Below are positions 28,069 to 39,280 of a stretch of 64,000 nucleotides of DNA, piece after piece (position 1 is the stretch's first letter; every line of letters begins with the position of its first letter). Source of the DNA: Amphritea japonica ATCC BAA-1530 (GTDB lineage Bacteria > Pseudomonadota > Gammaproteobacteria > Pseudomonadales > Balneatricaceae); assembly GCF_016592435.1 (NCBI RefSeq), contig NZ_AP014545.1:1558693-1622692 (forward strand), read 5' to 3'. A program made the position numbers and the translations under genes. The notes below the pieces were generated by a model. The model searched no databases, had not been told where the DNA came from, and saw only the letters and a list, made by a program, of their open reading frames with translations.

Positions 28069-28317
28069 GGCTTTTTTGTACTAGTCAAAAGGCTTATATC
28101 GCATTGGACTAAAACTTTTTAGAATTCCCTCTGCATTGATATATGAACGGCGTATGAAAAGGCGTAGAATCACGTCCCGTATGTCCTGTACCTCTATCAG
28201 GGTATGCACGTGAGAAATAATAACGGTAACTAAACAGGGGACGGCCGACAGGCCAGTTGGACAGGACGTAGTGCATCCTGGACTTCGTAAAGTACCCCTG
28301 AGCCAGGGTGATCAAGA
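28069..28317 (+). promoter_or_regulatory. sucA leader with several inverted repeats
   Basis: This 249-bp stretch between the sdhB terminator and sucA has no gene. It shows GTCCTGT (28183-28189) complementary to ACAGGAC (28261-28267), a local GGCC-GACA-GGCC hairpin around 28243, and complementary CAGGGG and CCCCTG runs. It probably holds a separate suc promoter and a structured 5' leader. Confidence 0.35.
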
Positions 28318-31149
28318 ATGCAAGAAGGCATAATGGAGCTGATGTGGAAGAATGCCCATCTTAACGGTGGCAACTTGTCTTACATCGAGCAGCTATATGA
28401 AACCTATCTGATGGACCCCAACGCGATTCCTCAGGAGTGGCGTGAAGAATTTGATCGACTCCCCAAAGTCGGCGATAACCTGACCCAGGATGTTCCACAT
28501 TCTACGGTACAGGAACATTTCCTTTATCTGGCTAAGAACCAGCGTCGTGCAGCGCCTGCTGCAGGCAGTAGTGTTAGTTCTGAGCATGAGAAAAAACAGA
28601 TCCGCGTCTTGCGGATGATCAATGCTTATCGTGTGCGTGGGCATCAAGCGGCTAATATTGACCCGCTGAACCTTATGCAGCGCGAAGCTATTCCCGATCT
28701 GGATCCTCGCTTCCACGAATTGTCGGAAGCTGACTTTGATACCACTTTCCAGTTGGGTTCTTTGTTCTTCGGAGCTGAAGAAGCAACGCTTAGAGAGATT
28801 ATTGACGATCTGAAGAAGACCTACTGTACGACAGTAGGTGCTGAGTATATGCATATTGTTGATACTCAGGAAAAACGCTGGATTCAGTCGCGTCTTGAGC
28901 CTGTTCGTTCCCACCCGGTTGTTGATCTTGAGCGCAAGATGATGGTGCTTGAGCGTCTGACAGCGGCGGAAGGACTAGAGAAATATCTGGGTTCCCGCTT
29001 TGCCGGCGCAAAGCGCTTCGGCCTTGAAGGCGGCGAATCGATGATTGTTTCTCTGAACACGTTAGTTCAGCGAGCAGGAAAGCAGGGTGCACGCGAGGTT
29101 GTTATCGGTATGGCTCACCGGGGGCGTTTGAACACCCTGGTTAATATTTTCGGTAAAAATCCAGCTGAACTGTTCGGTGAGTTTGAAGGTAAGAAAACTC
29201 TGGAAACGTCAGGTGACGTAAAGTATCACCAGGGCTTTTCATCTAACGTGATGACAGGCGGTGGCGAAGTTCATCTGGCGATGGCGTTTAACCCGTCTCA
29301 CCTTGAGATATCTGCCCCGGTAGTTGAAGGCTCTGTACGTGCCCGTCAGGATCGCCGTAATGATCCGGTTGGTACAACGGTTTTACCGGTTAACATCCAT
29401 GGTGACCAGGCGTTTGCAGGTCAGGGTGTGGTAATGGAAACTTTCCAGATGTCACAGACCCGTGCCTATAAAACCGGCGGTACTATCCATCTGGTGGTTA
29501 ATAATCAGGTTGGTTTTACCACCAACAAACTGGAAGACTCTCGCTCCTCTGAATACTGTACTGATGTTGCTAAGATGGTTCAGGCGCCAATTTTCCATGT
29601 CAATGGCGATGATCCTGAAGCGGTGCGTTTCGTTACGCAGCTGGCAGTTGATTACCGTACTGAATTTAAGAAAGATGTTGTCATCGACCTGGTGTGCTAT
29701 CGCCGCCGTGGTCACAACGAAGCGGATGAGCCGTCTGGCACACAGCCGCTAATGTACAAACAGATCAAAGTTCAGAAATCGACTCGCGAGCTTTATGCGC
29801 AACAATTGATTTCTGAAGGTGTAGTTACTGCCGAGCAGTGTAAGCAGCTTGAGCAAAACTATCGTAAAGATCTTGAAGACGGTAAGCACGTAACGCACTC
29901 ACTGGTGATGGAGCCTCAACAGGAGTTATTCGTTGACTGGGCGCCATACCTGGGACTGGAATGGTCTTTTGATTGCGATACTCGTGTTGACAATAAACTG
30001 CTTCAAGAGCTTGGCACTAAAATCTGCGAAGTGCCCGAAGGCTTCCAGGTTCAGCGTCAGGTTCAAAAAATCTATGATGACCGTAAGCGTATGGCTGTCG
30101 GTGCGATGGAGCTTAACTGGGGGATGGCTGAATCACTGGCCTACGCTTCTATTTTGGCTGAAGGTTTCCCTGTTCGTATCACAGGCCAGGATGTTGGCCG
30201 GGGTACGTTCTCTCATCGCCATGCGGTATTGCATGATCAGCGTAACGGAGAGGTCTACGAGCCTCTGAAGAATATTGCTGCTGATCAGCCACCGTTGACG
30301 CTGCATGACTCTTTCCTTTCTGAGGAAGCGGTGCTTGCATTTGAATACGGTTACTCGACCACCATGCCAAATGCGTTGGTGATCTGGGAAGCTCAGTTTG
30401 GTGATTTTGCCAACGGCGCTCAAGTCGTAATTGATCAGTTCATCACCAGTGGTGAGCATAAGTGGGCCCGTGTCTGTGGTCTGACTATGCTGTTGCCGCA
30501 TGGTTTTGAAGGGCAGGGGCCTGAGCATTCTTCAGCCCGTCTTGAACGTTACTTGCAGCTTTGTGCAGAACATAATATCCAGGTATGTGTACCAACAACG
30601 CCTGCGCAGATCTACCATCTGTTGCGTCGTCAGGTTGTACGCCCGCTGCGTAAGCCTCTGGTTGTTATGTCACCTAAGAGTCTGTTACGTCACAAACAAG
30701 CGGTTTCCACGCTGGATGAGTTATCCGATGGCGGCTTCCTGCCGGTAATCGCTGAGACTGATCAGTTGGATCCTAAGAAGGTTAAGCGTCTGGTGCTGTG
30801 TAGCGGTAAGGTCTATTACGATCTATACAACCGCCGTGCGGAACTTGAAAAAGATGATGTTGCTATCGTCCGAATTGAGCAGTTGTATCCGTTCCCGGAA
30901 CATCAAATGTTTGATGCGATTAAGCAATACACCAACCTGGAATCGGTTGTCTGGTGTCAGGAAGAGCCGATGAACCAGGGTGCATGGTACTGTTCGCAGC
31001 ATCATATGCGCCACGCGCTGGCTCGTCATAACGACAAGATTCATATGGAAGGTGTGGGTCGTCCACACGCCGCAGCTCCTGCCGTAGGTTACATCTCTGT
31101 ACACCTTGAGCAGCAGGAAAAACTGGTTAATGAAGCAATCAATGGCTAA
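28318..31149 (+). CDS. sucA: 2-oxoglutarate dehydrogenase E1 component
   Basis: This 943-residue thiamine-diphosphate enzyme is the E1 of the 2-oxoglutarate dehydrogenase complex. The N-terminal E2-binding region includes [15 protein letters not shown]. The central domain has [16 protein letters not shown] and the diphosphate/Mg site [11 protein letters not shown]. The transketolase-like domain includes [15 protein letters not shown]. The ATG at 28318 gives an N-terminus like Pseudomonas SucA; an ATG at 28333 lies 5 nt behind AAGAAGG and is an equally possible start, which would remove five residues. Confidence 0.96.
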   Translation: MQEGIMELMWKNAHLNGGNLSYIEQLYETYLMDPNAIPQEWREEFDRLPKVGDNLTQDVPHSTVQEHFLYLAKNQRRAAPAAGSSVSSEHEKKQIRVLRMINAYRVRGHQAANIDPLNLMQREAIPDLDPRFHELSEADFDTTFQLGSLFFGAEEATLREIIDDLKKTYCTTVGAEYMHIVDTQEKRWIQSRLEPVRSHPVVDLERKMMVLERLTAAEGLEKYLGSRFAGAKRFGLEGGESMIVSLNTLVQRAGKQGAREVVIGMAHRGRLNTLVNIFGKNPAELFGEFEGKKTLETSGDVKYHQGFSSNVMTGGGEVHLAMAFNPSHLEISAPVVEGSVRARQDRRNDPVGTTVLPVNIHGDQAFAGQGVVMETFQMSQTRAYKTGGTIHLVVNNQVGFTTNKLEDSRSSEYCTDVAKMVQAPIFHVNGDDPEAVRFVTQLAVDYRTEFKKDVVIDLVCYRRRGHNEADEPSGTQPLMYKQIKVQKSTRELYAQQLISEGVVTAEQCKQLEQNYRKDLEDGKHVTHSLVMEPQQELFVDWAPYLGLEWSFDCDTRVDNKLLQELGTKICEVPEGFQVQRQVQKIYDDRKRMAVGAMELNWGMAESLAYASILAEGFPVRITGQDVGRGTFSHRHAVLHDQRNGEVYEPLKNIAADQPPLTLHDSFLSEEAVLAFEYGYSTTMPNALVIWEAQFGDFANGAQVVIDQFITSGEHKWARVCGLTMLLPHGFEGQGPEHSSARLERYLQLCAEHNIQVCVPTTPAQIYHLLRRQVVRPLRKPLVVMSPKSLLRHKQAVSTLDELSDGGFLPVIAETDQLDPKKVKRLVLCSGKVYYDLYNRRAELEKDDVAIVRIEQLYPFPEHQMFDAIKQYTNLESVVWCQEEPMNQGAWYCSQHHMRHALARHNDKIHMEGVGRPHAAAPAVGYISVHLEQQEKLVNEAING

Positions 31150-31196
31150 CAGGCCGGATAAAAGCGCCTGTTAGTAGCACTGAGAAAGGAAAAGAC

Positions 31197-32396
31197 ATGT
31201 CAATCGAAATCAAAACGCCGACCTTCCCTGAATCCGTAGCCGACGGTACTGTAGCGACCTGGCACAAGCAGCCGGGTGAGGCTTGTTCAACCGATGAGCT
31301 GATCGTTGATATTGAAACAGATAAAGTTGTATTAGAAGTTGTAGCGCCGTCTGATGGTGTGATTAAAGAGATCATTAAAGGCGAAGGCGACACTGTATTA
31401 AGTGAAGAGATACTGGCTATCTTTGAAGCGGGTGCTGCGGCGTCTGCTGCCCCAGCGGCGGCTGCAACTGCAGCGCCGGCTGAAGCGGCGACAGATGCTG
31501 ATAAAGTAGGCCCGGCTGCACGTAAACTGATCGAAGAGAACGGTCTGGTTGCAAGCGAGATTCCAGGTACGGGTAAGAATGGCGGTATCACCAAAGAAGA
31601 TGTTGTTAACTTCCTTAAGAATAAGCCAGCTGCAGCACCTGCAGCGCCTGTTCAGGTTGATAATGCTGCTGCACTTAACATCGTTTCCGGTGAGCGTGTA
31701 GAAAAGCGTGTTCCAATGACTCGCCTGCGTGCCACGATTGCTAAGCGTCTGGTTGAAGCACAGCAGACAGCTGCCATGCTGACAACCTACAACGAAGTTA
31801 ACATGAAGCCGGTTATGGAGCTGCGTAAGCAGTACAAAGACCTGTTCGAGAAGACCCATAACGGTACTCGACTTGGCTTTATGTCTTTCTTTGTTAAAGC
31901 GACTACTGAAGCGCTGAAGCGTTTCCCAGCTGTAAATGCCTCTATCGATGGTAATGATATGGTATACCACGGTTACCAGGATATCGGTGTAGCAGTTTCT
32001 ACTTCGCGCGGTCTGATGGTGCCTGTGTTGCGTGATTGCGATGCTATGACGCTGGCAGATGTCGAGTCTACTATTGCTGATTTCGGTGCACGCGGCCGTG
32101 ACGGAAAGCTTGGCTTGGATGATATGCAGGGCGGAACCTTTACTATCACTAACGGTGGCGTATTCGGCTCTCTGATGTCTACTCCGATCCTTAATCCGCC
32201 GCAGACTGCCATTCTGGGAATGCACAAAATCCAGGAGCGTCCGATGGCTGTTAATGGTCAGGTAGAAATCTTGCCGATGATGTATCTGGCGCTTTCCTAC
32301 GACCATCGTATGATTGATGGTAAGGAAGCGGTACAATTCCTCGTGACTATTAAAGATCTTCTGGAAGATCCTGCACGTATGCTGCTGGAAGTCTGA
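31197..32396 (+). CDS. sucB: Dihydrolipoamide succinyltransferase (E2)
   Basis: This 399-residue core of the 2-oxoglutarate dehydrogenase complex has three parts. The N-terminal lipoyl domain carries the lipoylated lysine in ETDKVVLEV (about residue 43). An Ala/Pro-rich linker follows at about residues 80-100, then a peripheral-subunit-binding domain ([20 protein letters not shown]). The C-terminal acyltransferase domain has the catalytic His in [13 protein letters not shown]. The succinyltransferase rather than acetyltransferase call follows from its place between sucA and sucC. It starts 47 bp after sucA. Confidence 0.97.
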   Translation: MSIEIKTPTFPESVADGTVATWHKQPGEACSTDELIVDIETDKVVLEVVAPSDGVIKEIIKGEGDTVLSEEILAIFEAGAAASAAPAAAATAAPAEAATDADKVGPAARKLIEENGLVASEIPGTGKNGGITKEDVVNFLKNKPAAAPAAPVQVDNAAALNIVSGERVEKRVPMTRLRATIAKRLVEAQQTAAMLTTYNEVNMKPVMELRKQYKDLFEKTHNGTRLGFMSFFVKATTEALKRFPAVNASIDGNDMVYHGYQDIGVAVSTSRGLMVPVLRDCDAMTLADVESTIADFGARGRDGKLGLDDMQGGTFTITNGGVFGSLMSTPILNPPQTAILGMHKIQERPMAVNGQVEILPMMYLALSYDHRMIDGKEAVQFLVTIKDLLEDPARMLLEV

Positions 32397-32429
32397 TTTA
32401 GTCCATTACTTGAACGAATTGATAGGTAG

Positions 32430-33872
<1,443 letters not shown>

Positions 33873-33893
33873 TCGTTAAAATGTCTTAAATTT

Positions 33894-33921
33894 CGACCGG
33901 GCCATCCCCGGTCGATTATTG
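33894..33921 (+). terminator. Hairpin between lpdA and sucC
   Basis: CGACCGGG and CCCGGTCG form a perfect 8-bp GC-rich stem with a 5-nt loop (CCATC), followed by ATTATTG rather than a solid T-run. It may be a partial terminator or a processing/stability element separating sucAB-lpdA from sucCD. Confidence 0.6.
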
Positions 33922-34024
33922 TGTATACAGTAGTTTGTGTGCGCATTTGGGCTGTGAAAAGATACTCTCTCCATATCGTTTTGCAGGGTTCTCAAAAAAG
34001 TGTGAAAAAACGACGGATTAGAGC

Positions 34025-35191
34025 ATGAATCTTCATGAGTACCAGGGCAAACAGCTGTTTGCTGAATATGGTCTGCCGGTTTCTAATGGAATCGCGGTAG
34101 ATACTCCGGAAGCTGCTGCTGAAGCGGCTCTGAAAATTGGTGGTGACAAGTGGGTTGTTAAAACTCAGGTTCACGCAGGTGGTCGTGGTAAAGCTGGCGG
34201 TGTTAAGCTGGTTGATTCCCCTGCTGAAGCGCAAGCTTTCGCAGCTAACTGGCTGGGTAAGAACCTTGTTACTTTTCAGACTGACGCAAACGGTCAGCCT
34301 GTATCTAAAATTTTGGTAGAAGACTGCACAGATATTGCGAATGAGCTGTATCTGGGTGCGGTTGTTGACCGCTCTTCACGTCGTATCGTCTTTATGGCAT
34401 CCACTGAAGGTGGTGTTGAGATCGAGAAAGTTGCGGAAGAAACGCCAGAAAAAATTCTGAAAGCGACTATTGATCCGGTTACCGGTGCGCAGCCTTATCA
34501 GGCACGTGACCTGGCATTCAAACTGGGTCTGGAAGGTGTTCAGATTAAGCAGTTTACTCAGATCTTCCTGGGTCTGGCTAAGATGTTTAAAGAAAAAGAT
34601 CTGGCGCTGCTTGAAATCAACCCGCTGGTTATTACTGACGAAGGCAACCTTCACTGTCTGGACGCTAAAGTAGCGATCGACGGTAACTCAGTATACCGCC
34701 ACAAAGATCTTCAGGCGATGCATGATGCATCACAGGAAGACGAGCGTGAAGCTCGTGCGGCGCAGTGGGATCTGAACTACGTTGCTCTGGATGGCAGCAT
34801 TGGCTGTATGGTTAACGGTGCAGGCCTGGCAATGGGTACGATGGATATCGTCTCTCTGCACGGTGGCTTCCCGGCTAACTTCCTGGACGTTGGCGGCGGT
34901 GCGACTAAAGAGCGTGTAACCGAGGCTTTCAAGATTATCCTTGAAGACTCTAAGGTAAAAGCTGTTCTGGTTAACATCTTCGGCGGTATCGTACGTTGCG
35001 ATCTGATTGCAGAAGGTATTATCGGTGCGGTTAAAGAAGTAGGCGTAGAAGTACCTGTAGTTGTACGTCTGGAAGGTAACAATGCAGAGCTGGGTTCTAA
35101 GCTATTGTCTGAGTCTGGTCTGGCTATCATTGCCGCTACCAGCCTGACTGATGCTGCTGAGCAAGCAGTTAAAGCAGCGGAGGGTAAATAA
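34025..35191 (+). CDS. sucC: Succinate-CoA ligase, beta subunit (ADP-forming)
   Basis: This 388-residue subunit (same length as E. coli SucC) makes ATP from succinyl-CoA together with SucD. The N-terminal ATP-grasp domain begins [18 protein letters not shown] and includes [19 protein letters not shown]. The CoA-ligase domain has [11 protein letters not shown], then [11 protein letters not shown] and the conserved [10 protein letters not shown]. The 152-bp gap after lpdA contains a hairpin, so sucCD may have partly independent expression. Codon use is strongly biased, as for abundant proteins. Confidence 0.98.
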   Translation: MNLHEYQGKQLFAEYGLPVSNGIAVDTPEAAAEAALKIGGDKWVVKTQVHAGGRGKAGGVKLVDSPAEAQAFAANWLGKNLVTFQTDANGQPVSKILVEDCTDIANELYLGAVVDRSSRRIVFMASTEGGVEIEKVAEETPEKILKATIDPVTGAQPYQARDLAFKLGLEGVQIKQFTQIFLGLAKMFKEKDLALLEINPLVITDEGNLHCLDAKVAIDGNSVYRHKDLQAMHDASQEDEREARAAQWDLNYVALDGSIGCMVNGAGLAMGTMDIVSLHGGFPANFLDVGGGATKERVTEAFKIILEDSKVKAVLVNIFGGIVRCDLIAEGIIGAVKEVGVEVPVVVRLEGNNAELGSKLLSESGLAIIAATSLTDAAEQAVKAAEGK

Positions 35192-35193
35192 CA

Positions 35194-36069
35194 ATGTCCG
35201 TTCTGATTAATAAAGACACCAAGGTTATCTGTCAGGGTTTCACTGGTGGTCAGGGTACCTTCCACTCTGAACAAGCAATTGCTTACGGCACTAAGATGGT
35301 TGGTGGTGTAACTCCTGGTAAAGGCGGTTCTGAGCACCTGGGTTTGCCAGTGTTCAACACTGTTGCCGAAGCGGTTGCAGAAACTGGCGCTGAAGCATCT
35401 GTTATCTACGTACCTGCTGCTTTTTGTAAGGATTCAATCCTTGAAGCTGCAAACGGTGGTATCAAGCTGATCGTATGTATTACTGAACATATTCCAGTAA
35501 TGGATATGCTTGAGTGTAAAGTTGTATGTGACGACCTGGGTGTACGCCTGGTTGGACCAAACTGCCCAGGTGTTATCACCCCGGGTGAGTGTAAGATCGG
35601 TATCATGCCTGGTCACATCCATCTGCCTGGTAAAGTGGGTATCGTATCCCGTTCAGGTACATTGACGTATGAAGCGGTTAAGCAGACAACTGATGCTGGC
35701 TTTGGTCAGTCTACTTGTGTAGGTATTGGTGGTGACCCAATCCCAGGCTCTAACTTCATCGATATTCTGGAAATGTTCCAGAATGATCCTCAGACTGAAG
35801 CGATTGTAATGATCGGTGAGATCGGTGGTTCAGCTGAAGAAGAAGCTGCAGATTACATCAAAGCTAACGTAACTAAGCCTGTTGTTTCTTACATTGCTGG
35901 TGTAACTGCACCTGCTGGTAAGCGTATGGGTCACGCTGGTGCGATCATCTCCGGTGGTAAGGGAACTGCAGACGAGAAGTTTGCTGCTCTTGAAGCTGCT
36001 GGCGTTAAGACTGTTCGCTCTCTGGCTCAGATTGCTGACGGCCTGCGTGAGATTACTGGCTGGAAATAA
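35194..36069 (+). CDS. sucD: Succinate-CoA ligase, alpha subunit
   Basis: This 291-residue CoA-binding subunit has the N-terminal Rossmann-like fold with [16 protein letters not shown] and GGVTPGKGG, the motif [16 protein letters not shown], and the phosphorylated active-site histidine in [17 protein letters not shown] (near residue 246). It starts 2 bp after the sucC stop, consistent with tight coupling of the two subunits. A strong terminator ends the TCA block at 36132. Confidence 0.98.
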   Translation: MSVLINKDTKVICQGFTGGQGTFHSEQAIAYGTKMVGGVTPGKGGSEHLGLPVFNTVAEAVAETGAEASVIYVPAAFCKDSILEAANGGIKLIVCITEHIPVMDMLECKVVCDDLGVRLVGPNCPGVITPGECKIGIMPGHIHLPGKVGIVSRSGTLTYEAVKQTTDAGFGQSTCVGIGGDPIPGSNFIDILEMFQNDPQTEAIVMIGEIGGSAEEEAADYIKANVTKPVVSYIAGVTAPAGKRMGHAGAIISGGKGTADEKFAALEAAGVKTVRSLAQIADGLREITGWK

Positions 36070-36131
36070 TCGCTATGCGATTTTCTGGTGATTAGACGTG
36101 ACAGTGTCACTTGCTGGTCGCCAGAAGCTAT

Positions 36132-36160
36132 AAAAAAACCGCCTTAGGGCGGTTTTTTTG
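36132..36160 (+). terminator. Intrinsic terminator after sucD
   Basis: AAAAAACCGCC and GGCGGTTTTTT pair around a TTAG loop, with flanking A and T runs; it ends the sdh-suc block. Confidence 0.93.
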
Positions 36161-36242
36161 TTTTCATAATGAGTATCTTTTTAATCTCTTTTGGTTATAG
36201 CGTATTGTCTTGGTGCTAATCACTGACTTAATATCACTTGTC

Positions 36243-36259
36243 GATTCAATATATGAATC
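36243..36259. promoter_or_regulatory. Dyad upstream of the lipoprotein pair
   Basis: GATTCA and TGAATC are exact inverted copies with an ATATA spacer, 37 bp before the lipoprotein start. It overlaps the position where a -10 or -35 element would lie (TTGTCG begins at 36238), so an operator function is plausible. Confidence 0.35.
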
Positions 36260-36295
36260 TTACTTCAGTGGTCTTTTACAAGGAGTTACAAGGGA

Positions 36296-36859
36296 ATGAA
36301 TAGTTTTAGACTGTTGCTGATCTCAGCATTGGTTTTGCTTATGACAGGTTGCGGTACATTAAAAGCTCCGGCTTACTCACCGGACTACCAGACGTTAGAT
36401 AGTTTGAAGAATAATAAGTTAGTGAATGTCTCTGTTGCCCAAGTTGAGCCGCGTGATCCTAAGCATGAGGTGAATAAAATAGCCCTGAGAGCGATGTCTC
36501 TGGTTGCTGAGCAAGGCTCATTTTCAGCTTATCTAGAATCTGCTTTGATTGAGGACCTCTCGCAGATGGGGATATATCAAGCAGATTCAGATATCCAGAT
36601 AAGCGTAGTGCTTGTTGAAAATAATATTGATATATCTAGTTTCTCAACTGGGGCAGGCAAGATGGTAATTAATCTTGAGGTTGTAAAATTAGGAAAGTCT
36701 ACATTTCAAAAAGAGTATGTTGCCAAGACAGGGTTTGAGTCATCATTCGCTGGAGCTGTTGCTATACCAAAGGCACAGACTGAGTATCCGTTCTTAGTTC
36801 GCGCTGTATTAAAACAAGTTTATTCTGATTCTGCATTTATTAAGGAATTATCGTTATGA
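36296..36859 (+). CDS. Lipoprotein of unknown function (first of a pair)
   Basis: I do not recognise this 187-residue protein. A type II signal peptide ends in LLMTGCGT, so Cys19 is the predicted lipidation site; no Asp follows, so the outer membrane is the likely location. The mature part alternates strands and helices (VNVSVAQVEPRD, AYLESALIEDLSQMGIYQ, IQISVVLVENN) in a way that recalls YajG-like small lipoproteins, but this is only a fold-level impression. The DNA is AT-richer than the preceding suc genes. An AAGGAG site is present. It overlaps the next lipoprotein gene by 4 bp. Confidence 0.75.
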   Translation: MNSFRLLLISALVLLMTGCGTLKAPAYSPDYQTLDSLKNNKLVNVSVAQVEPRDPKHEVNKIALRAMSLVAEQGSFSAYLESALIEDLSQMGIYQADSDIQISVVLVENNIDISSFSTGAGKMVINLEVVKLGKSTFQKEYVAKTGFESSFAGAVAIPKAQTEYPFLVRAVLKQVYSDSAFIKELSL

Positions 36860-37461
36860 GCACCTGTGTTAAGTGTTTTCTCCCTAAAATCAAAGTGATC
36901 TTGATGGCTGCTCTGGCTGCGTTGGTAGTAGGATGTGCTCATCCGATTAATATCACCCAATTGGATGATCAAGCTGATTATGCTGGCGATAAGGTTTCTA
37001 AGACGGTTGCATATGTCATTACAGATGCTCAAAAGCAGGAAGAGGTTATTTCTGCTGGTGGTGGTGGTGATAAAGTAAGTTATTACCCATATAGGGATTT
37101 AGAAAAAACTATTCGCAGCGTATTGGGTTCTGTTTATGATGATGTTTATGCTATTAACAGTACTACTGACTTTAAGGCCATTGAGTCGAATAATATTCAG
37201 CTGATCTATGTTCCGGTGATTTCAACTTCATCTAGCTCAGAATCTATGTTTACCTGGCCTCCCACAAAGTTTACAGTGAACTTGTCTTGTTCGGTGAATG
37301 ATGAAAAGGGACAAAATGTTGCTAATGTAACGGTTTCTGGTGAAGGCGCTGCTGAGTTTTCTGAATTCAAAAATGACTTTGGATTGTCTGCCCGGCGAGC
37401 ATCTACCGACTTGGGTAACAAGTTCGCGTCTGCAATTAGGAAGCAAGAAGCAATTAAATAA
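36856..37461 (+). CDS. Lipoprotein of unknown function (second of a pair)
   Basis: This 201-residue protein has a signal peptide ending LALAALVVGC-like (ALVVGCAH), giving a lipidated Cys near residue 27. The body has a glycine run (AGGGG), an YPYRDLEKTIRSVLGSVYDD segment, a serine-rich loop (STSSSSES) and a C-terminal helix (ASTDLGNKFASAIRKQ). I know no family for it. The ATGA overlap with the upstream lipoprotein and an AAGGA site 9 nt before the start show co-translation. The two predicted lipoproteins probably act together at the cell envelope, and a terminator follows. Confidence 0.75.
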   Translation: MSTCVKCFLPKIKVILMAALAALVVGCAHPINITQLDDQADYAGDKVSKTVAYVITDAQKQEEVISAGGGGDKVSYYPYRDLEKTIRSVLGSVYDDVYAINSTTDFKAIESNNIQLIYVPVISTSSSSESMFTWPPTKFTVNLSCSVNDEKGQNVANVTVSGEGAAEFSEFKNDFGLSARRASTDLGNKFASAIRKQEAIK

Positions 37462-37473
37462 TTGTGTAAATTT

Positions 37474-37513
37474 GACCGATACTAAGGCCGCCTCTTATCG
37501 GTGGCTTTTTTTT
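37474..37513 (+). terminator. Intrinsic terminator after the lipoprotein pair
   Basis: GCCGCC and GGTGGC pair (one G-U) around TCTTATC, followed by eight T. A longer alternative pairs ACCGAT (37474) with ATCGGT (37497). Confidence 0.7.
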
Positions 37514-37594
37514 GTCATAAAAAAGGAGAGTTTTTTTCTGAGTTCCGGATAGAATCAGGTAAATTTAAGATTAAATATCTATTGAGAGTTTTTT

Positions 37595-37873
37595 ATGAGT
37601 CTGTTTTCTTCGATTAAATCGATATTTTCATCTGCGCCAAGCAGCCCTAAAGAGCCAGAAATATTACCATCTGAGGAGTATCAGGGCTTTACTATAACGC
37701 CCGCGCCTATTCAGGAAGATGGGGGGTATCGTGTAAATGGACTGATCACAAAGGGTGATCGGCAGCATGACTTTATTCGCGCTGATATGCTTCCTTCCAG
37801 TGACAGTTGTGGCGTGGAAATGGTCAGAAAGGCGAAGCAGATGATTGATCAGCAGGGTGATGGAATCTTTTAG
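37595..37873 (+). CDS. HlyU family small protein
   Basis: This 92-residue protein has the Pfam HlyU-type core: EEYQGFTITPAPIQEDGGYRVNG followed by FIRADMLPSSDSC and a C-terminal helix ending KAKQMIDQQGDGIF (each part is conserved in homologues of about 90 residues). The family name suggests a transcriptional activator, but I see no helix-turn-helix, so a regulatory role is doubtful. The first 20 residues are Ser/Pro-rich and variable. It lies 5 bp before the MOSC gene and is probably co-transcribed with it. Confidence 0.85.
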   Translation: MSLFSSIKSIFSSAPSSPKEPEILPSEEYQGFTITPAPIQEDGGYRVNGLITKGDRQHDFIRADMLPSSDSCGVEMVRKAKQMIDQQGDGIF

Positions 37874-37878
37874 TTGTT

Positions 37879-38373
37879 ATGACACAAAAACAGCTATTCT
37901 CCCGCTACTTAAAAGACCTCAAACCGGGCCGTTTGGAGTGGATTGGGCTGCGACCAGGCCGTAAGCAGGCCGTGCAGGTTGTGGATTCTGTCCAGGCGTT
38001 GCAGAGCCTCGGGCTTGAAGGAGATCATCGTTGCAGCAAGACGCCGGGCTCTGCTCGTCAGGTTACGATAATATCCTCAGAATTTATCAAGATAATAGAA
38101 AGTTATACAGGTCTTGAGCATATAGATCCGGCGCTGTTGCGTCGTAATTTAGTGGTCAGTGGTATTAACCTTAATGCGTTGAGGCATCAGCGGTTTAAAA
38201 TTGGCGCTGCTGTATTTGAAGCTACAGCCTTATGTCATCCCTGTGTGCGTATGGATCAGGCGCTGGGGCAGGGTGGTACGGCTGCAATGTTGGGGTATGG
38301 AGGCCTCTGTGCCCGTGTCATTCAGTCTGGGTGTGTGGTGGTTGGGGATCAATTGACGCCAGTGCAGAGTTGA
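37879..38373 (+). CDS. MOSC domain protein
   Basis: This 164-residue stand-alone MOSC domain belongs to the molybdenum cofactor sulfurase C-terminal-like family, which also includes YiiM and YuaD-like proteins. Visible features are GLEGDHRCSKTPGSARQVTIIS, LRRNLVVSGINLNAL and the conserved cysteine in ATALCHPCVRMD, the predicted sulfur- or cofactor-binding residue. MOSC proteins bind the molybdenum cofactor and reduce N-hydroxylated compounds or transfer sulfur; the substrate here is not known. It follows the HlyU-family gene closely. Confidence 0.88.
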   Translation: MTQKQLFSRYLKDLKPGRLEWIGLRPGRKQAVQVVDSVQALQSLGLEGDHRCSKTPGSARQVTIISSEFIKIIESYTGLEHIDPALLRRNLVVSGINLNALRHQRFKIGAAVFEATALCHPCVRMDQALGQGGTAAMLGYGGLCARVIQSGCVVVGDQLTPVQS

Positions 38374-38425
38374 GTGTTACTGCTTAGCTGAAGTTCACTT
38401 GTTAATTAAAGCGAGTAAAGGTCGT

Positions 38426-39280
38426 ATGAGCAAAGCTAAGCCAATATTCTGGCGCGATGCACGAATGCCCTATGTTGAATTGCGCCTGGTTAGTGATGGG
38501 CGAGAGGTGTGCTATGCACCTCATAGTCATGCTCAGTGGTCAATCGGTGCAATTACCGGGGGCATAAGCACGTTTTGTTACCGGGATGATCGGTGTCAGG
38601 TGGGTGCCGGTGATCTTGTGTTGCTTAATCCTGACTGGGTTCATGCTTGCAACCCTATTGATGATCAGCCCTGGTCTTACTATATGCTTTATATCGATAC
38701 TGAGTGGTTAGCAGTGCTGCGGTATCAATTGGGTGTGCTTGATGAGCCTGTGTGGGAGGATATTGGTACCGCTATCATTTCAGAGCATCAGTTTTATCTT
38801 GGGTATTGTCAGATGGCGTCCTGCCTGCTGAGTTCACAGATTGACTTGAAAGAAAAGCAAGCTGCTGTCATTGATTTTATATCAAGCCTGATGGAGGCTC
38901 TTGCTGGCAGATGTATTCAGCCAGCTCAGCAAATACCCAGTGTGTTGCTAAATCTTGCTGCTTATCTCGATGAGAACGCTGCAGAAGAGGTTTTGCTGGA
39001 AGATATGTGCCTTCGTTCGGGCTACAGCGCCGGACATCTTATCCGGACATTTAAACAGCATTTCAACTTAACGCCCCATGCATACCAAATAAATCGACGG
39101 ATTCAGCGTGGACAGCGGGAATTAAAGAGGGGAAGACCGATTGCCGATGTTGCATTGGCAGAAGGCTTCACGGATCAGCCGCATTTTCAGCGTGTTTTTA
39201 AAAAGCTTGTGGCAGCTACTCCAAACCAGTACAGACAATCGTTACTCAGTAATGAGGTAAAAGCCGCTGATCACAAGTAA
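38426..39280 (+). CDS. AraC family transcriptional regulator
   Basis: This 284-residue regulator has an N-terminal cupin-like sensor domain (APHSHAQWSIGAITGG, then GDLVLLNPDWVHACNP) and a C-terminal double helix-turn-helix from about residue 185 (LEDMCLRSGYSAGHLIRTFK, then IADVALAEGFTDQPHFQRVF). The longest frame begins at a TTG; the ATG at 38426 has AAAGG 5 nt before it. It overlaps the convergent LysE gene by 39 bp. AraC proteins of this build often sit beside LysE exporters and control them, which is the likely role here by inference. Confidence 0.9.
   Translation: MSKAKPIFWRDARMPYVELRLVSDGREVCYAPHSHAQWSIGAITGGISTFCYRDDRCQVGAGDLVLLNPDWVHACNPIDDQPWSYYMLYIDTEWLAVLRYQLGVLDEPVWEDIGTAIISEHQFYLGYCQMASCLLSSQIDLKEKQAAVIDFISSLMEALAGRCIQPAQQIPSVLLNLAAYLDENAAEEVLLEDMCLRSGYSAGHLIRTFKQHFNLTPHAYQINRRIQRGQRELKRGRPIADVALAEGFTDQPHFQRVFKKLVAATPNQYRQSLLSNEVKAADHK

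Noticed and set aside
31398-32336. Long antisense frame (312 codons) over sucB
   Set aside because: It lies entirely opposite a certain gene, whose codon bias leaves the reverse strand free of stops; its translation resembles no protein family.
37595-37873. HlyU-family protein as a true DNA-binding activator
   Set aside because: No helix-turn-helix is visible in 92 residues; only the family name suggests regulation.
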